A stretch of 64,000 bases of DNA from Balamuthia mandrillaris (Eukaryota; Discosea; Longamoebia; Balamuthiidae). The notes under the pieces were generated by a model that saw nothing but the letters and a program-made list of their open reading frames with translations, had not been told where the DNA came from and searched no databases. Below, in pieces: positions 33,179 to 45,800 of the stretch. Location of the stretch: contig JAVKOQ010000107.1 in assembly GCA_031835245.1 (NCBI GenBank), forward strand, positions 101,001 to 165,000, read 5' to 3'. Position 1 is the first letter of the stretch; every line of letters begins with the position of its first letter. The translations under genes were made by a program, and so were the position numbers.

Positions 33179-36100
33179 ACGTGAGCACAGCAATGCATAA
33201 GAACATAAACGATCTCTCGGTCTTGTTTTGACTTTAAGTTGAGCTTCAACAGCTTCTCAAATGCATCCATATAATCCTTCAACCAAAGAGATAAGCACCA
33301 AAAACAAAAGAAGGACAAGAGAAGATAGAAAAATACCTCGCTCGACATCAAGATACAGAAGACGGCTTTCCTGATGTCGGTAGTCATTCTGTGTTGGGCA
33401 GCCATCACCAACAGCTCGTTGTCGAATTTTTTCAAGGCAGACTTGGTTGCTGTGGCTTGTTCTGCTTCTTGTGGCGCAGCCCATGCACTGCCAACCAGCC
33501 ACCATCGTCCTCTTTTCTTGGAGGACACTAAGTCACTCCATGGGATCTTCAATTGTTTAGACGTCCCTTTTTAATATTTTTGTTAACCAATAAACACAAG
33601 AACAAGTAAAAGCAAAGCAACAAGAAGAAATGAACAAGAGATAGGAAACCTTTTGCCAAAAGCTTTCTGAGCGAATTTCTAAACTGTGTGATACGTTCAA
33701 TGTTGGCGTCATCAGAGGCACGTTGTTTGTTGTTCTTTAAGTCGTAAATGGCTTCCAACATGAACCGAACGCGAGAGGGCAACCCTTTGAGCTCTGATTT
33801 CTCTTCACTGTCGTGCTCTAATGTTTTTGTTTTCATGTTTGTTTTCGGGTCCACAGTCATTGCTTCTTCTGTTGTTTGTTCGTTGTGTTTGTTTGCTTTG
33901 CTTAATGCAGCAGCTTTTTCTTGAACCATCAATATTACTTCTTTCAGCGATTGTGGATCATCTGAACGAAGCTGAGTTCCGCAATCTAAACGAAGAAGAG
34001 ACGTGTCAATTTCATATTTAAAGATGAAAAAGTAAAACTAGAAAACATGAAACGAAAAGAGAAAAACGAATAGGTACTTTTCAGAATGGAGAGCAGAAGC
34101 TCGATATCGTTTTCAGTAAAGGAACCAACCAACAGCTTGATGAGGTCATAAATGATTCCACTATGTAGCACGTGGAAGTTGTATAGATGAACGAACATTA
34201 GCACCGTGTTGCTCATCTTTTGGAAACCGCCTTCTTCCGATTCCTCCGAAGAAAAAGTGGATGTTGCAGGCTTTGATTTAATATGAGCCATCAAGGATAA
34301 CGCCAATTTCTCCAGAAAATAACCACCTAAAAGAAGAGAAAAAGAAAGTTAAGTACACTTATAAGAAGAAACGGAGCAAGGAGAAAAACTACAGTACCAA
34401 CTTCCATCCCCACCAAATTGTGAAGAATAGCAATCAATGCGGCATAGATCAATACGAACATGGCGCCCTTATGTTGAGCCTCGCTCAAGTCGAACAAAAT
34501 TGCTTCCGTCAAAATTTCTGTCACCTCTATGAATTTTTAAAAGATGCATTAGTCCTCTTAAGAGTGTTGAGTAAGGAGAACAGGGAAGGGAGTGGAGCAG
34601 AAGAGGGGAAAAGCATAAACCAACCGTTGGTACTGTGTTCAGAAAAGACATTATCCAAGGCCTGAGAGATGGGTTCCAAATTCGTGTTCGAAACACGATT
34701 GAGCAGACCTCTAATTTGTTTGACCAATCTCTCGTCTCTCTTGTTGGTCTCGTTGGCTTTCTTTTTTTCTGCTGTTGCTTGGAGCTGCCGTCGAAGTGAA
34801 GGCGGCACATACTTGTTATTTCCAACGCTGTTAATGGCTTCTTTCTCTGCCGCCTTTGCCTCTTGTTCTTCTTCATTTTCCTCCTCCTCTTCCTCTTCCT
34901 CTGCTTTAGGGTAAAGATCTCTTCCATAAATGTCCGTAGTTGTGAGCTTCATGTAATCATTTGCGTAAGGGTCGTCTTCATCTTCTTCATCATCTTCGTC
35001 ATCATCCAATTCTTGTTCTTCTTTGCCTGCGTCTTCTTCGTCCAAATCGTCATCATCTGCGTCCAATTCATCAGCATCATTTTCGTCCTCTTCGTTACTT
35101 ACTTCTTCTGCACTCAACTCATCCGCATCTGCCTCCTCGTCACCATCAACATGATATTCGTTTTCATCATCATCGCTTTCGCTCTCGCGCAAACCTTCAA
35201 ATATAGCTAATCATTCGCATTAAGAGAAAATGATAAGACATAATAAAAGAAGCAGGGAAAGAGAGAAGCAGAGAAAGGAAGCAGATAGAGAAAAGATAGT
35301 GAGAAAAAAAGGATACAATCCAAGCCATCATTTGCCATCTCATTTCGAAGCCGCTTCTTGTCCTTGTCGCTCTTTTTGAGCTTGCTTTCTACGTATTGAA
35401 GGTACTCTTCCTGAGGATCGCCGTATCTCGCCTTCATCTCGGCCTCCAACTTACTTTCCTGTTGCTTTGGTTTCTTTTTCGTTGTTTGCATTGTTTCTGT
35501 TTTCATTTCTTCCGCTTTTCGTTTCTTCGTTGTTGCTGCTTCTGGCATTTGTTCTACGCCTTCCTCCACTCGCTCTTGTTGCTCTTCTTCATTTTCTTCG
35601 TTCTCTGCGTTTGCTTCTTCGTTTCTGAGTTTGGCTTCTTTTTCTTGCTGTGCTGCTACTTTTAACCGTTGTTGCTGCATAGAGAGCATAGACAAAGCAA
35701 AAAATGACAGTAATGAGTGAAGAGAGAGAGAGAGAGAGAGTACAAAGCTGAAAAGAGAGAGAGAGAGAGAGAGAGAGAGAATCGGAGAAGAAGCGAGACA
35801 AGACGCATGCGGGCAAAAACGAACAACAACAACAAGAGAAAGAAAGAAAGAGGTACCAAGCTTCGCCGTTGGTTGAACTGATTCCGTTTTTTCTTCTTCT
35901 CCACTCGCTCCTTCTTCCTTCGCTCCTTTCGCGATTGACTGCGTTTCCATTTCTTCAACACTGGTTTTCCATCCGCAGCTTATTTTTTGTTCCCAAAAAA
36001 AAAAAAATAATGCAGTCTGAGTCAGTGTCCGTCCCTTTGAAAAAAAAAATGCACACACACACACACACAAAAGAAAAAAACAAACAAACCAGTGGAAGCT

Positions 36101-36297
36101 CCGCCCTCCGCTATTTCTTGTTTGATCGTCTCCGGGAGTTCGAGCGGTTCCGATCGGTTTCTTCCTGCTCCCCTGCCCCTTCCGCCTCTTCCTCCACGAA
36201 AGCCTCCTCTTCCTCTTCCACCCCCACGAAAACCTCCTCCTCTACTTCTACCTCTTCCTCGGCCTCCACCTCCTCTACCTCCTCCGTTTCTCTCCAT
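32552..36297 (-). CDS. NOM1: Nucleolar MIF4G-domain protein NOM1/SGD1
   Basis: Ten exons: 36090-36297, 35857-35978, 35317-35674, 34625-35206, 34398-34526, 34078-34326, 33650-33985, 33337-33566, 33181-33276 and 32552-33127; phases agree; 961 residues. It opens with a Gly/Arg-rich GAR tail (MERNGGGRGGGGRGRGRSRG), typical of nucleolar proteins, then has a basic NOM1 motif (SQSRKERRKKERVEKKKK) and long acidic runs. The MIF4G domain starts near residue 365 (KYVPPSLRRQLQATAE, then RLVKQIRGLLNRVSNTNLEP). It contains NCGTQLRSDDPQSLKEVILM, which is diagnostic for NOM1/Sgd1. The MA3 domain follows (MTTDIRKAVFCILMSSEDYM). It works in 40S ribosome biogenesis with an eIF4A-like helicase. Frame choice in exon 2 matters: only the basic frame gives the NOM1 motif and correct phases. 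It is divergent from the LRR gene, 162 bp away. Confidence 0.93.
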
Positions 36298-36459
36298 CTT
36301 TGTTTCTTTCTTTCTTTTTTCTTTTTTCAATCCTACAAACATAAAAAACGAACCGTACAGGATTGGGATTCGAACCCGCGTTGGAAAAAACCCATAAAAA
36401 CAAACTATACGGGATTGGGATTCGAACCCGAGCTGTGTTGATGAAGAAAGAAGAAAGTA
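36298..36459. promoter_or_regulatory. Divergent promoter between NOM1 and the LRR gene, with two tRNA B-box-like copies
   Basis: A 162 bp region. It holds GGGATTCGAACCCG twice, about 36366-36379 and 36417-36430, each followed by similar bases and preceded by AGGATT/GGGATT. Read on the minus strand each is CGGGTTCGAATCCC, a perfect tRNA T-arm/B-box. No full tRNA can be folded around either. Confidence 0.6.
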
Positions 36460-37758
36460 ATGGAGGCGGCAGCAGGAAAGACTGAGGAGGAGGGGGAGGA
36501 AAGCACGGGCCTTCTTCCCTCCCTGCTCCAACCCTTTGCACACTCCACCGCCTGCGACCTCTCCAACAACGAGCTACCCTCCCTGCCGAGGGAGCTTGGC
36601 CAGCTCGCCGCTCTCACCTCGTGTGACTTCCACCACAACAAGCTGTGCTCCTTGCCGAGGGAGTTTGGCCGGCTCACTGCTCTCACCCGCTGCAACCTCT
36701 CCGACAACCAACTTTCGTCCTTGCCCTCCGAGTTTGGCCAGCTCGCCGCTCTCACTCACTGCGACCTCTCCTACAACAAGCTGACCTCCTTGCCGAGGGA
36801 GTTTGGCCAGCTCACCACTCTCACCCACTGCACCCTCCACTACAACCAGCTGACCTCCATGTCGAGGGAATTTGCTCAGCTCACCGCTCTCACCCGCTGC
36901 ACCCTCTCCCGCAACAAGCTTTCATCCTTGCCCCCCGAGTTTGGCCAGCTCACCGCTCTCACTCACTGCGATCTCTCCTACAACAAGCTGACCTCCTTGC
37001 CGAGAGAGTTTGGCCAGCTCACCGCTCTCACTCGCTGCAACCTCTCCTTCAACAAGCTGACCTCCTTGCCGAGAGAGTTTGGCCAGCTCACCGCTCTCAC
37101 CTACTGCTACCTTGCCCACAACCAACTGGCCTCCTTGCCGAGAGAGTTTGGCCAGCTTACCACCCTCAAAAAATGCAGGTTGAGTGCCAACCCCTTGGCA
37201 GCACTGCCTTGCTCCATGGTTTGTCTTCTTCCCTCCTTGAACACGTTCTTAATGGAGGAGAAGCAGAAAGAAAGGATGGAAAGCGTGAAACCCAAGCAAG
37301 CAGCCGTGAAAAGCTTGTGGCACTTGAGTGGAGAGGCAGTGCTGAGGAACCAGCTTTTGCCCCCTGGCTTGTTGACTGCTGTTCGAGACCCGCCCTTCCC
37401 TTGGCTTTCTTCTTCTTCTTCTCTGAAGGTGGAGAGGACCACACACCAGCGACAAGGAACCAAAGAAGAAAGGAAAGAAGAAGGTAGAGGAGAGGAGGTG
37501 GTGCTGCCAGAAGAAGTGAAAGAGACACTGCAAAGATTGCAGAGGAGATGTGATGTTTGTGCACAGCTTTTTTTGGAGACAGAAGCCCAGGTAGAGGAGG
37601 AGGAGGAGGAGAAGGAAGAAGCAGAAGAAGGGCAAGCAAGGGAAGTGGTAAGGAGGCATTGGGACAAGGAAAGAAGGGTGTGGTGGGAGTTATTATGTTG
37701 CAGCCAGAGCTGCTTCCACCAGCCCCTTCCTGCTGCATGTTCCCTTGCACCAAAGTAG
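36460..37758 (+). CDS. Leucine-rich-repeat protein (SDS22/Ras-group type) with Cys-rich, coiled-coil C-terminus
   Basis: One intronless frame of 432 residues from ATG at 36460. Residues ~27-245 are about ten LRRs of 23 residues with consensus CDLSYNKLTSLPREFGQLTA; each unit is 69 bp and neighbouring units are nearly identical in DNA. The C-terminal ~180 residues have a Ser/Glu-rich linker, a helical stretch (LPEEVKETLQRLQRRCDVCA) with a CxxC pair, a Glu-rich run and a second cysteine group (LLCCSQSCFH). The LRR type binds proteins, often small GTPases or phosphatases. The CxxC plus CCxxxC pattern may bind a metal, as in some LRRC28-like proteins. No enzymatic domain seen. Because the repeat length is a multiple of three and stop-free, other frames are also open here; they are shadows. 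Confidence 0.85.
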   Translation: MEAAAGKTEEEGEESTGLLPSLLQPFAHSTACDLSNNELPSLPRELGQLAALTSCDFHHNKLCSLPREFGRLTALTRCNLSDNQLSSLPSEFGQLAALTHCDLSYNKLTSLPREFGQLTTLTHCTLHYNQLTSMSREFAQLTALTRCTLSRNKLSSLPPEFGQLTALTHCDLSYNKLTSLPREFGQLTALTRCNLSFNKLTSLPREFGQLTALTYCYLAHNQLASLPREFGQLTTLKKCRLSANPLAALPCSMVCLLPSLNTFLMEEKQKERMESVKPKQAAVKSLWHLSGEAVLRNQLLPPGLLTAVRDPPFPWLSSSSSLKVERTTHQRQGTKEERKEEGRGEEVVLPEEVKETLQRLQRRCDVCAQLFLETEAQVEEEEEEKEEAEEGQAREVVRRHWDKERRVWWELLCCSQSCFHQPLPAACSLAPK

Positions 37759-38044
37759 TTTCTTCACCAGCTCCAATTCCCGAAGGATCGGTGGCCTAGG
37801 GCAGTCACTCAATGAGCAGCTGGAGGCAGCAATGGAATGAAACTCCCAAAACTTAACAGCAGACAGGCCTTGTTCTACTCCTTTTGGTTTAACAAGCTCA
37901 GCATGGGAACAAGAGACAAACAGAGACTCGCAGAGAGAGAGAGAGAGAGAGAAAAAAAACAGAAGTGTGAGAAATGGCCTCAAAAACAGCAGAATAAAGC
38001 CAGGCATCGGATTAGAGCCACAACCAACCCACAAAAACCCACCA
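37759..38044. other. Intergenic between LRR gene and DUF2062 gene
   Basis: A (GA)n run lies at 37938-37952; a faint tRNA-T-arm-like stretch occurs near 38000-38025. No gene seen. Confidence 0.35.
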
Positions 38045-38797
38045 ATGACTTCTATGTCCAACATTCCGCGTCGACGTGAATATTGTACTACAAAAAGAAA
38101 GCAGTGGATGGCCTCAGAGTCTTTGAGAATGCGCAACGGGCACAACGATCAGGAGGGTCCGTTGTTGTCGGGGGGACGTGCTGTCGGGGGGGAGGGGATG
38201 GTGGATGAGGAAGAGCCCAAGGAGCACGACCCTCCCTCGTTCTTCCAACGCAGAATAGTAAAGCCCTTCAAGGACGTCCTCTCTCAAGGCCTCAGCCCTG
38301 AAGCCCTCGCTCTGAGCCTTGCTTTCGGTACTAGTTCTCTCTCGTTACGCCATGGGAAACAGAACAACAAACATTCCCTTTCCTTTAAAACAGGTATCAC
38401 GGGCGGCGTCTTTCCTATTCCTGGTATCACGACGTTGGTCTGTGCTGTCTTCATCTACTTTTGGAAGCTCAACGTGGCCGCCTGCCAGCTGGCCAACTTC
38501 CTGATGACCCCCATCGACCTCATGATGGTCATCCCCTTCATTCGCCTGGGGGAGATGCTGTTCCTGGTCCCCGAGCCGCTGCCTCTCTCCGCCGAGGAGC
38601 TGACCACTCGGCTGCGCCAGGACCCTTTCCTGCACACCCTCTCCACCTTGGGCTCCAGCTTGCTGAGGGCCATCGTGGCTTGGGCCGTGGTGGCCGCCAT
38701 CATGACCTGGGTGCTCTCCAAGGTGCTGACTCCCATTTTGCGTCGTTTCGTGCCGCCTGCTGGCTCTTCGCGGTCTGCCATTCATCATGCTCTTTGA
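38045..38797 (+). CDS. DUF2062-family membrane protein
   Basis: Two exons, 38045-38327 and 38394-38797; 228 residues if the first Met (38045) is used, 207 if translation starts at 38108. A hydrophilic N-terminus is followed by the DUF2062 core. GLSPEALALSLAFGITGGVF crosses the splice junction, then PIPGITTLVCAVFIYFWKLN and ACQLANFLMTPIDLMMVIPF follow, with a final membrane helix (LLRAIVAWAVVAAIMTWVLS). This is a small integral membrane family of unknown function in bacteria, plants and protists. The 66-bp intron is a multiple of three and stop-free, so an unspliced mRNA would insert 22 residues into the first membrane segment. The sequence GTCGACGTGA at 38069-38078 resembles the promoter motif seen elsewhere and favours the downstream start. 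Confidence 0.78.
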   Translation: MTSMSNIPRRREYCTTKRKQWMASESLRMRNGHNDQEGPLLSGGRAVGGEGMVDEEEPKEHDPPSFFQRRIVKPFKDVLSQGLSPEALALSLAFGTSSLSLRHGKQNNKHSLSFKTGITGGVFPIPGITTLVCAVFIYFWKLNVAACQLANFLMTPIDLMMVIPFIRLGEMLFLVPEPLPLSAEELTTRLRQDPFLHTLSTLGSSLLRAIVAWAVVAAIMTWVLSKVLTPILRRFVPPAGSSRSAIHHAL

Positions 38798-39642
38798 TGC
38801 CTTGTTTGTTTCTGTTATATTGTAAGTTGTTTTTTCTTTCTTTCTCTTTCTGTGCTGCATTCATCCTTCCCTTCTCGTCGTCTCTTGATTCTCTTTTTTT
38901 GCTTGCTTGGCCTGAAGATAGAACAAGTTGGGAGCACTAACTCGTCTTAACATTGCGTCGTTTCGACAAACAGTAAGAAGGGATAGCAAAAAAAAAAAGG
39001 TGACGACCAACAAAACGAGGACATCAGCACCCACAACATAATCCAGCCAATCTCTCCCATCGTGTGATTCGGCAGAAGGAAGAAAGCAGAGAAGAGAAGA
39101 GAAGAGAAGGAAGAGAAGGAAGAGAAGAGAAAGAAGAGAAGAGAAAGAAGAGAAAGAAAAAAGAAAAAAAAAAAGAAAAAAAAAAAAAAAAAAAAAAAGA
39201 AGCGAAGAAAGCAGAGAAGAGAAGAGAAGAGAAGGGAAGAGAAGGTCGAAGCAGAAGAGAAAGGAGTGAGAAGTAAGTGCCGCCTGAGGCATTCAAACCG
39301 GGACGACATGATAAATTTAAAATCTTTCCAAGAACACTTTCCTATTTACCCCTCAGACACGACACATTCAACACCGGATAAGGGCAATGGGTGTCCAACA
39401 TCTTTCGCCTCACTACTCTTAGGAAAAAATTAGACAGTCCAAGTCAGAGTGGCGCGCTCGTTCTTGTCGCATGAAAAGTTGTGGAAGAAGAAAGGAGGCA
39501 GAGCAGAGTGTGTTTTGATCTTTGATTTTTAGTGGGGTTTGATTGTCGCTTCAGTCTTTCTTGGTTTGATGTGCGTACAGATCTATGTTCCAACCAATCG
39601 TGTTTTTTTCTAACACAAACTTCTTTAGATTGAACGAGCAGG
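38798..39642. other. Intergenic upstream of the MYST acetyltransferase gene, with a long purine tract
   Basis: It contains a strongly strand-biased AG tract (about 39070-39275, with a ~20-base A run near 39175-39200), then a T-arm-like GCATTCAAACCGGG (39290-39302, reversed) joined directly to the promoter motif GACGACATGA (39302-39311). No coding sequence supported. Confidence 0.5.
39070..39275. repeat. ~200 bp polypurine (GAGAA)n tract
   Basis: Almost pure A/G on the plus strand made of AGAGAAGAGAAG and AAAGAAAAA units. It could form triplex DNA or be a nucleosome-poor promoter tract. Open frames in it are artefacts of composition. Confidence 0.85.
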
Positions 39643-41309
<1,667 letters not shown>

Positions 41310-41433
41310 TTTGTTTTTCCTCTTTTCCTTCTCTTTCTCTTTTTGTTCTCTTCCTTTCTTTCCTCTTTTTTGTTGTTGTTGTTGTATAGGTTAAAAAAGC
41401 ACAAAGAAAAAAACAAAGCGCTTTGTTGGTGCT

Positions 41434-41932
41434 TCATTTGGAGGAAGTGGAGGAGGAAGAGGAAGAGGCTTGTTGCTGAGCTTGCAGGATTTTTTGTTGC
41501 ATGACGCCGACGATGGAGTCCATGCTTTTCTTTTTTTGTTGCATGGCCTCCTGCACTCTGGCCACGTTCTCTTGCACGATGTTGAGCTTTCGGTCCAAGT
41601 AGGCTTGTCCCTCATCCACGCTCTTGGAGTATTCAACAAACTCGTTAGACGAGAAGAGAAGAGCAGAGGGAGAGGAGAGGGAGAGGCAGAGGCAGAGGCA
41701 GAGGAGAGGCAGAGGCAGAGGCAGAGGCAGAGGCAGAGGCAGAGGCAGAGGCAGAGGCAGAGGCAGAGGCAGAGGCAGAGGCAGAAGAAGAAGCAGAAGC
41801 AGAAGCGAAGAACAGCAACAACAACAACAAAGCAAAGAAAGGAACCTTTTCGATGTAGTAACCAGTGCCAATGTCGACGGTGACAGAGTCGATGGAAGCC
41901 ACAGTGCCTTTGACGTAAAGCTGGAGGGCGAC

Positions 41933-41974
<42 letters not shown>

Positions 41975-42457
41975 TAAAAAGAGTAAAGGAACAAGAACTG
42001 ATCAAAAAAAAAAGTACAAGTAGCGCAACACTGATCAAAAAAAAAAAACGGGACAAAGGATACAGAACTGGTGAGTGGAACCATGATCTCTCGTCCTAGA
42101 CAATTCAGCGATTTGGTTATATTTCATCAGCGAGGATTGATTGATTGATACAGAAACAAACATAAAGCAAATGGGAAAAAAAAACACACACCTTGGCCAC
42201 CGGACTGCAGTGAGGACAAGCTTTCTTTGGAGTCAGCCAGGCGCGAGTTGGCAACCATGAGCCTCCGCAGCGAATCGGTCAGCGTTTGAGTTTCCTGAGT
42301 TTATCAGTGTGCGCATGGAAGAGAGGTGGTGTGAGAGATTTAAAGAACGAAACAACACGATCACAGTTAACAGGTTAACCTCTTCCAACTGCGATTTGAC
42401 CATGTACAGCTGCTCGAGAGTAAGCGAAGTAATGGGAATAGCGTTTGGGTTGGTCAT
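41434..42457 (-). CDS. PFDN5: Prefoldin subunit 5
   Basis: Five exons: 42380-42457, 42192-42294, 42064-42095, 41846-41920 and 41434-41640; 164 residues. N-terminal helix: LTLEQLYMVKSQLEEETQTL. The conserved hairpin core (REIMVPLTSSLYVKGTV, then VDIGTGYYIEK) is diagnostic for the alpha-type subunit PFDN5, where MVPLTSS is near universal. The C-terminal coiled-coil helix (AYLDRKLNIVQENVARVQEA) completes the fold. Prefoldin hands unfolded actin and tubulin to CCT; a CCT subunit gene lies 28 kb away in this window. The third exon is only 32 nt. The last intron contains a long GAGGCA tandem repeat. It is divergent from MED14, 385 bp away. Confidence 0.93.
41675..41790. repeat. Hexanucleotide (GAGGCA)n minisatellite in a prefoldin intron
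   Basis: About 18 near-perfect copies of GAGGCA on the plus strand (sense strand TGCCTC), followed by GAAGCA variants. The array lies within the intron between prefoldin exons 4 and 5 and is pyrimidine-rich on the sense strand, like other introns here. Confidence 0.9.
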
Positions 42458-42842
42458 CTTCTGGCGTTGGTATTCGGTTTTTTTTGTTTATTTTTGGAGT
42501 ATTTCCCGTGACGACATGATATAACTATCACGTCGACACGAATTATCCCCTTTCTTTTCTAAGGACGACATGAAAACAGGGCACGCCGTGCTTTTTTTTT
42601 TTGGTTTGGAAGTGGAAAAGAAGAGAAGAGAGAGAAAGGGACGAAAGAAGAGAGGCAACGACCTCACACACGTTGATTGCAGTCCTCTTTGTTGTGTGAG
42701 CGAGTGACGGCACCTTTTTTTGTTTGGTTTTGATTCGGGAGGAGAGAGCTAACCCCAGAGGGGAAGGAGGAGCTGAGCTATTCAAATAAGGGGGAGAGGG
42801 GAGGGGGGGTAGATTAGCAGCCAAAACTTTGGAAATAAAAAA
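42458..42842. promoter_or_regulatory. Divergent promoter between PFDN5 and MED14 with three motif copies
   Basis: Contains GACGACATGA at 42510-42519, GTCGACACGA at 42532-42541 and GACGACATGA at 42564-42573, the densest cluster of the recurrent upstream motif in the window. The rest is oligo-T and purine runs. Confidence 0.5.
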
Positions 42843-45800
42843 ATGGAGCAACAACCGCCACCCCCGCCTCACCTACAGACGGTGAAGCTCTCTACGGTCA
42901 TCCACCGGTTGGTCGAAAAGTCCTACCACGAACTCGTCTATCTCACCGAAAGGTTCAGCCTCCTCTCTCTCACTCTCTCTCTCTCACTACTCTTTTTGTT
43001 GACTCCAATCTATGTCGCCACTATTTTTTTTTTGGATTGTTTGTTGGGGAAAAAGCTTGTTGGACAAGCCTGACCACGTGCGAAAGCTCGCCCTTCGGGA
43101 CCAGTTCCAGCGGACCAGACACCGGCTCATACGGTTGCTTGTTCTCGTCAAATGGTCCTCTCATGTGCCTTCCGTCCGTAAGAGTTGGGTATGTAGGCCT
43201 ACACAACAAACACCGAACAAACCGCACAACAAAAAGGAGTTACTAACTGGGCGTGCTTTCTTCAATGGAACAAAAAAGGACATCTTGGCATTCCTTGCTC
43301 AGCAGGATGAGGCCTTCAGACTGGCTGCTGATAGTCTCTATTGGGTCAGCAACACGCTCAAGGAAGCCAGGTTTTTATCTCTGCTCTCTCTTCTGTTCTC
43401 TTATCTCCTCTGCAAATGCTCAACGCTCTAATGTCCCGCATCCACCATCGCTCCATTTGTCAACCCGCAGAGCTCCAAACTACGACATTCCGACTGCAAT
43501 CGATGTCCTGACAACGGGGACCTATCAACGTTTGCCTGTTTGCATCAAGGTCCGCCTTTACCTTCTCGCTTTCTCGATTGCCTTTTTTTTCTCACACTTT
43601 CTCTCTCTCCCCTCTCTCTTTGGTCTTTACTTTAAGAATTTGGTTCCACCACCCCCAATCACGGAGGAGGAAGAAGCCAAAGTCCTCCAACGGCTGAATG
43701 ATGTGATAAACATGCGCTTATTTACTACCAGCATTCCTTCCCAATTTTCCATTCGTGTTGGTAAGCTATCATTCGTTCGCTTTCTCTCTCTCTCTCTCTC
43801 TCTCTCATCTTTAATCTCCGTGTTTTTTTTTTTTTGGTAACGCCAACTTGATTGCAGCTGATGGAAGAGCATACTGCCTTGTGAAACACGAATTTCAGGT
43901 CACTCTAACTCTAGAAGGAGAGGAGAAACCAAGTCACATCAAGCAAGAGAACGACAAAGAAAAAGAAAAAGAAAAAGAAAAAGAAAAAGAAAAAGAAAAA
44001 GAAAAAGAAAAAGAAAAAGAAACAGAAACAGAACCCGAAGACAAAGAAGAACCCCTAGAAATGCTGATTGCCCATCGTTCAGAACTTGAAGACAATCAAA
44101 AGTTTCCATGGATCGTTTTAACAGTTGACATATTTATATCTGCTGAGGAACTCGATACATTGACGACGACAAAAACAACCAACTGCACAGTGGAATCGCA
44201 ATTCTCCTCTTCTTCGTCTTCTGCTTCCTCCTCTCCTCTACCAATGCTCCACATCAATCACCTGCGGCATCTCCTACAAAGAAGAATGACGATGGCCCCA
44301 CGTCCTTTTGAAGAGCTCTACAAGATCATGCGTTCGTCTACTCTCCCTCTGCTCTCTCCTTTCTCCTCTCCTCTCCTCTGCCTCTCCTCTCCTCTCCTCT
44401 CCACTCATATTTCTTGCTCTCCACCTCTCTTTCTCTCGCGCTCTTATTGTGGACTGCCTTAATGATGCCCAGATGCGGTATGTGTGCCTATGCAAATGGA
44501 CATTCTGCACGGACAAGCGGTTGCGTTGAGCAGACGACAAACTGGTGACATCAAAATAGCGCATATTCCTGAAAAGGAATTAACTATCTTTTATTGGCGG
44601 TCAGTTTTGTTATGCATTTGGTTTATGTTTTTTTAGAAAACTAATTCCTCATTTGTGTTCTTGTTGTCTTTGTAACAGGAACATGAACCAAGCTCGCAGA
44701 AAGGAGAATATCAAACCTCCTAAGGCTGCTGAAGAAGGTCCCTCTTCTATTTCTTTCTTTATTCTCTTTGCTTCCTATTTACATTCTCTTTAAACTCTCT
44801 TTTGCGTAGACTCGATGTACGTTCAGATAAAGATAGAAGAGTCTGATCTCGTTATCCGCCAATATCCTCCCATTCTCCATCCTATTACTCGTCGCAACGT
44901 GCAGCTTTCTCTTGTACGACCTTTTCTCTTTCTTTTTTTGCTTGCTTTCTTTCTGATCTCTGCCGTTGTATTTTTTAATTTTTAGTGCCCGACGTCGCTC
45001 AACATCGAACGGTTGTTGCAACAAGCTATTACGCTCCACTCTTATTCTCTTCTCGAAAATTTGAAACAAATGCTTTCCGTTTCTCAAGAACTTTCTTTTT
45101 CTGCCAATGACATAAAACTTAGCCCACTCTCAGAAGGTAAGGCGTTTTTGTTTTCTTTTCTTCTTTCTTTTCTCTTGTTCAAAGGAGCGAACAAAATGCA
45201 CAGATTACGCCTGCCAAGTAATGTTGAGGATTCGTTTGTTTGAATCCTACACGCTTACTGTGTATGTAACTTCAAGAACTGGCAACTTTGCGTTGAAGGC
45301 ACCCAGCGGAATGTCAGAATACAAAGGTTAGAGTCTCTCTCTCTCTCTCTCTCTTCTTGCTTGGTAAGCTAACATTTATGGTGGATCATTTATAGATATT
45401 CTTCACGATCTTGAAACACGGCTCAACAAAGACTCTCAACAATTTGTTGGGATTGTAAAGGAATTTCGGCATTTGGTAGATTTTTTCTCCTTTCCTTTTT
45501 CTCTTTCCTCTTTCCTCTTTCTCTTCCCTCTTATCTTGAAACTAATGAAATGTCATTACGTAACAGGCAATACTAGACCACTTTTCTCGACTTGCAAACT
45601 CTGAGTCTCTTCGCATTGAAGCTTTTCACTATCTGTTGAAAGGACCTCACTCATCAGAAACTTCTTCTCCATCTCAGCTACACGAGTTTTCTAATCACAC
45701 TTTATATCTTCGTTTCAGAGATATGTCAGATTACTACCTCGCCATTGAGTTGGACGAGACACATTTTACTCCTTCCTTTTATTTATTAACCACGAAGTGC

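Noticed and set aside
36645-37487. Second long plus-strand frame and minus-strand frames in the LRR gene
   Set aside because: Open only because the 69-bp repeat has no stops in these frames; the LRR frame alone gives a known fold.
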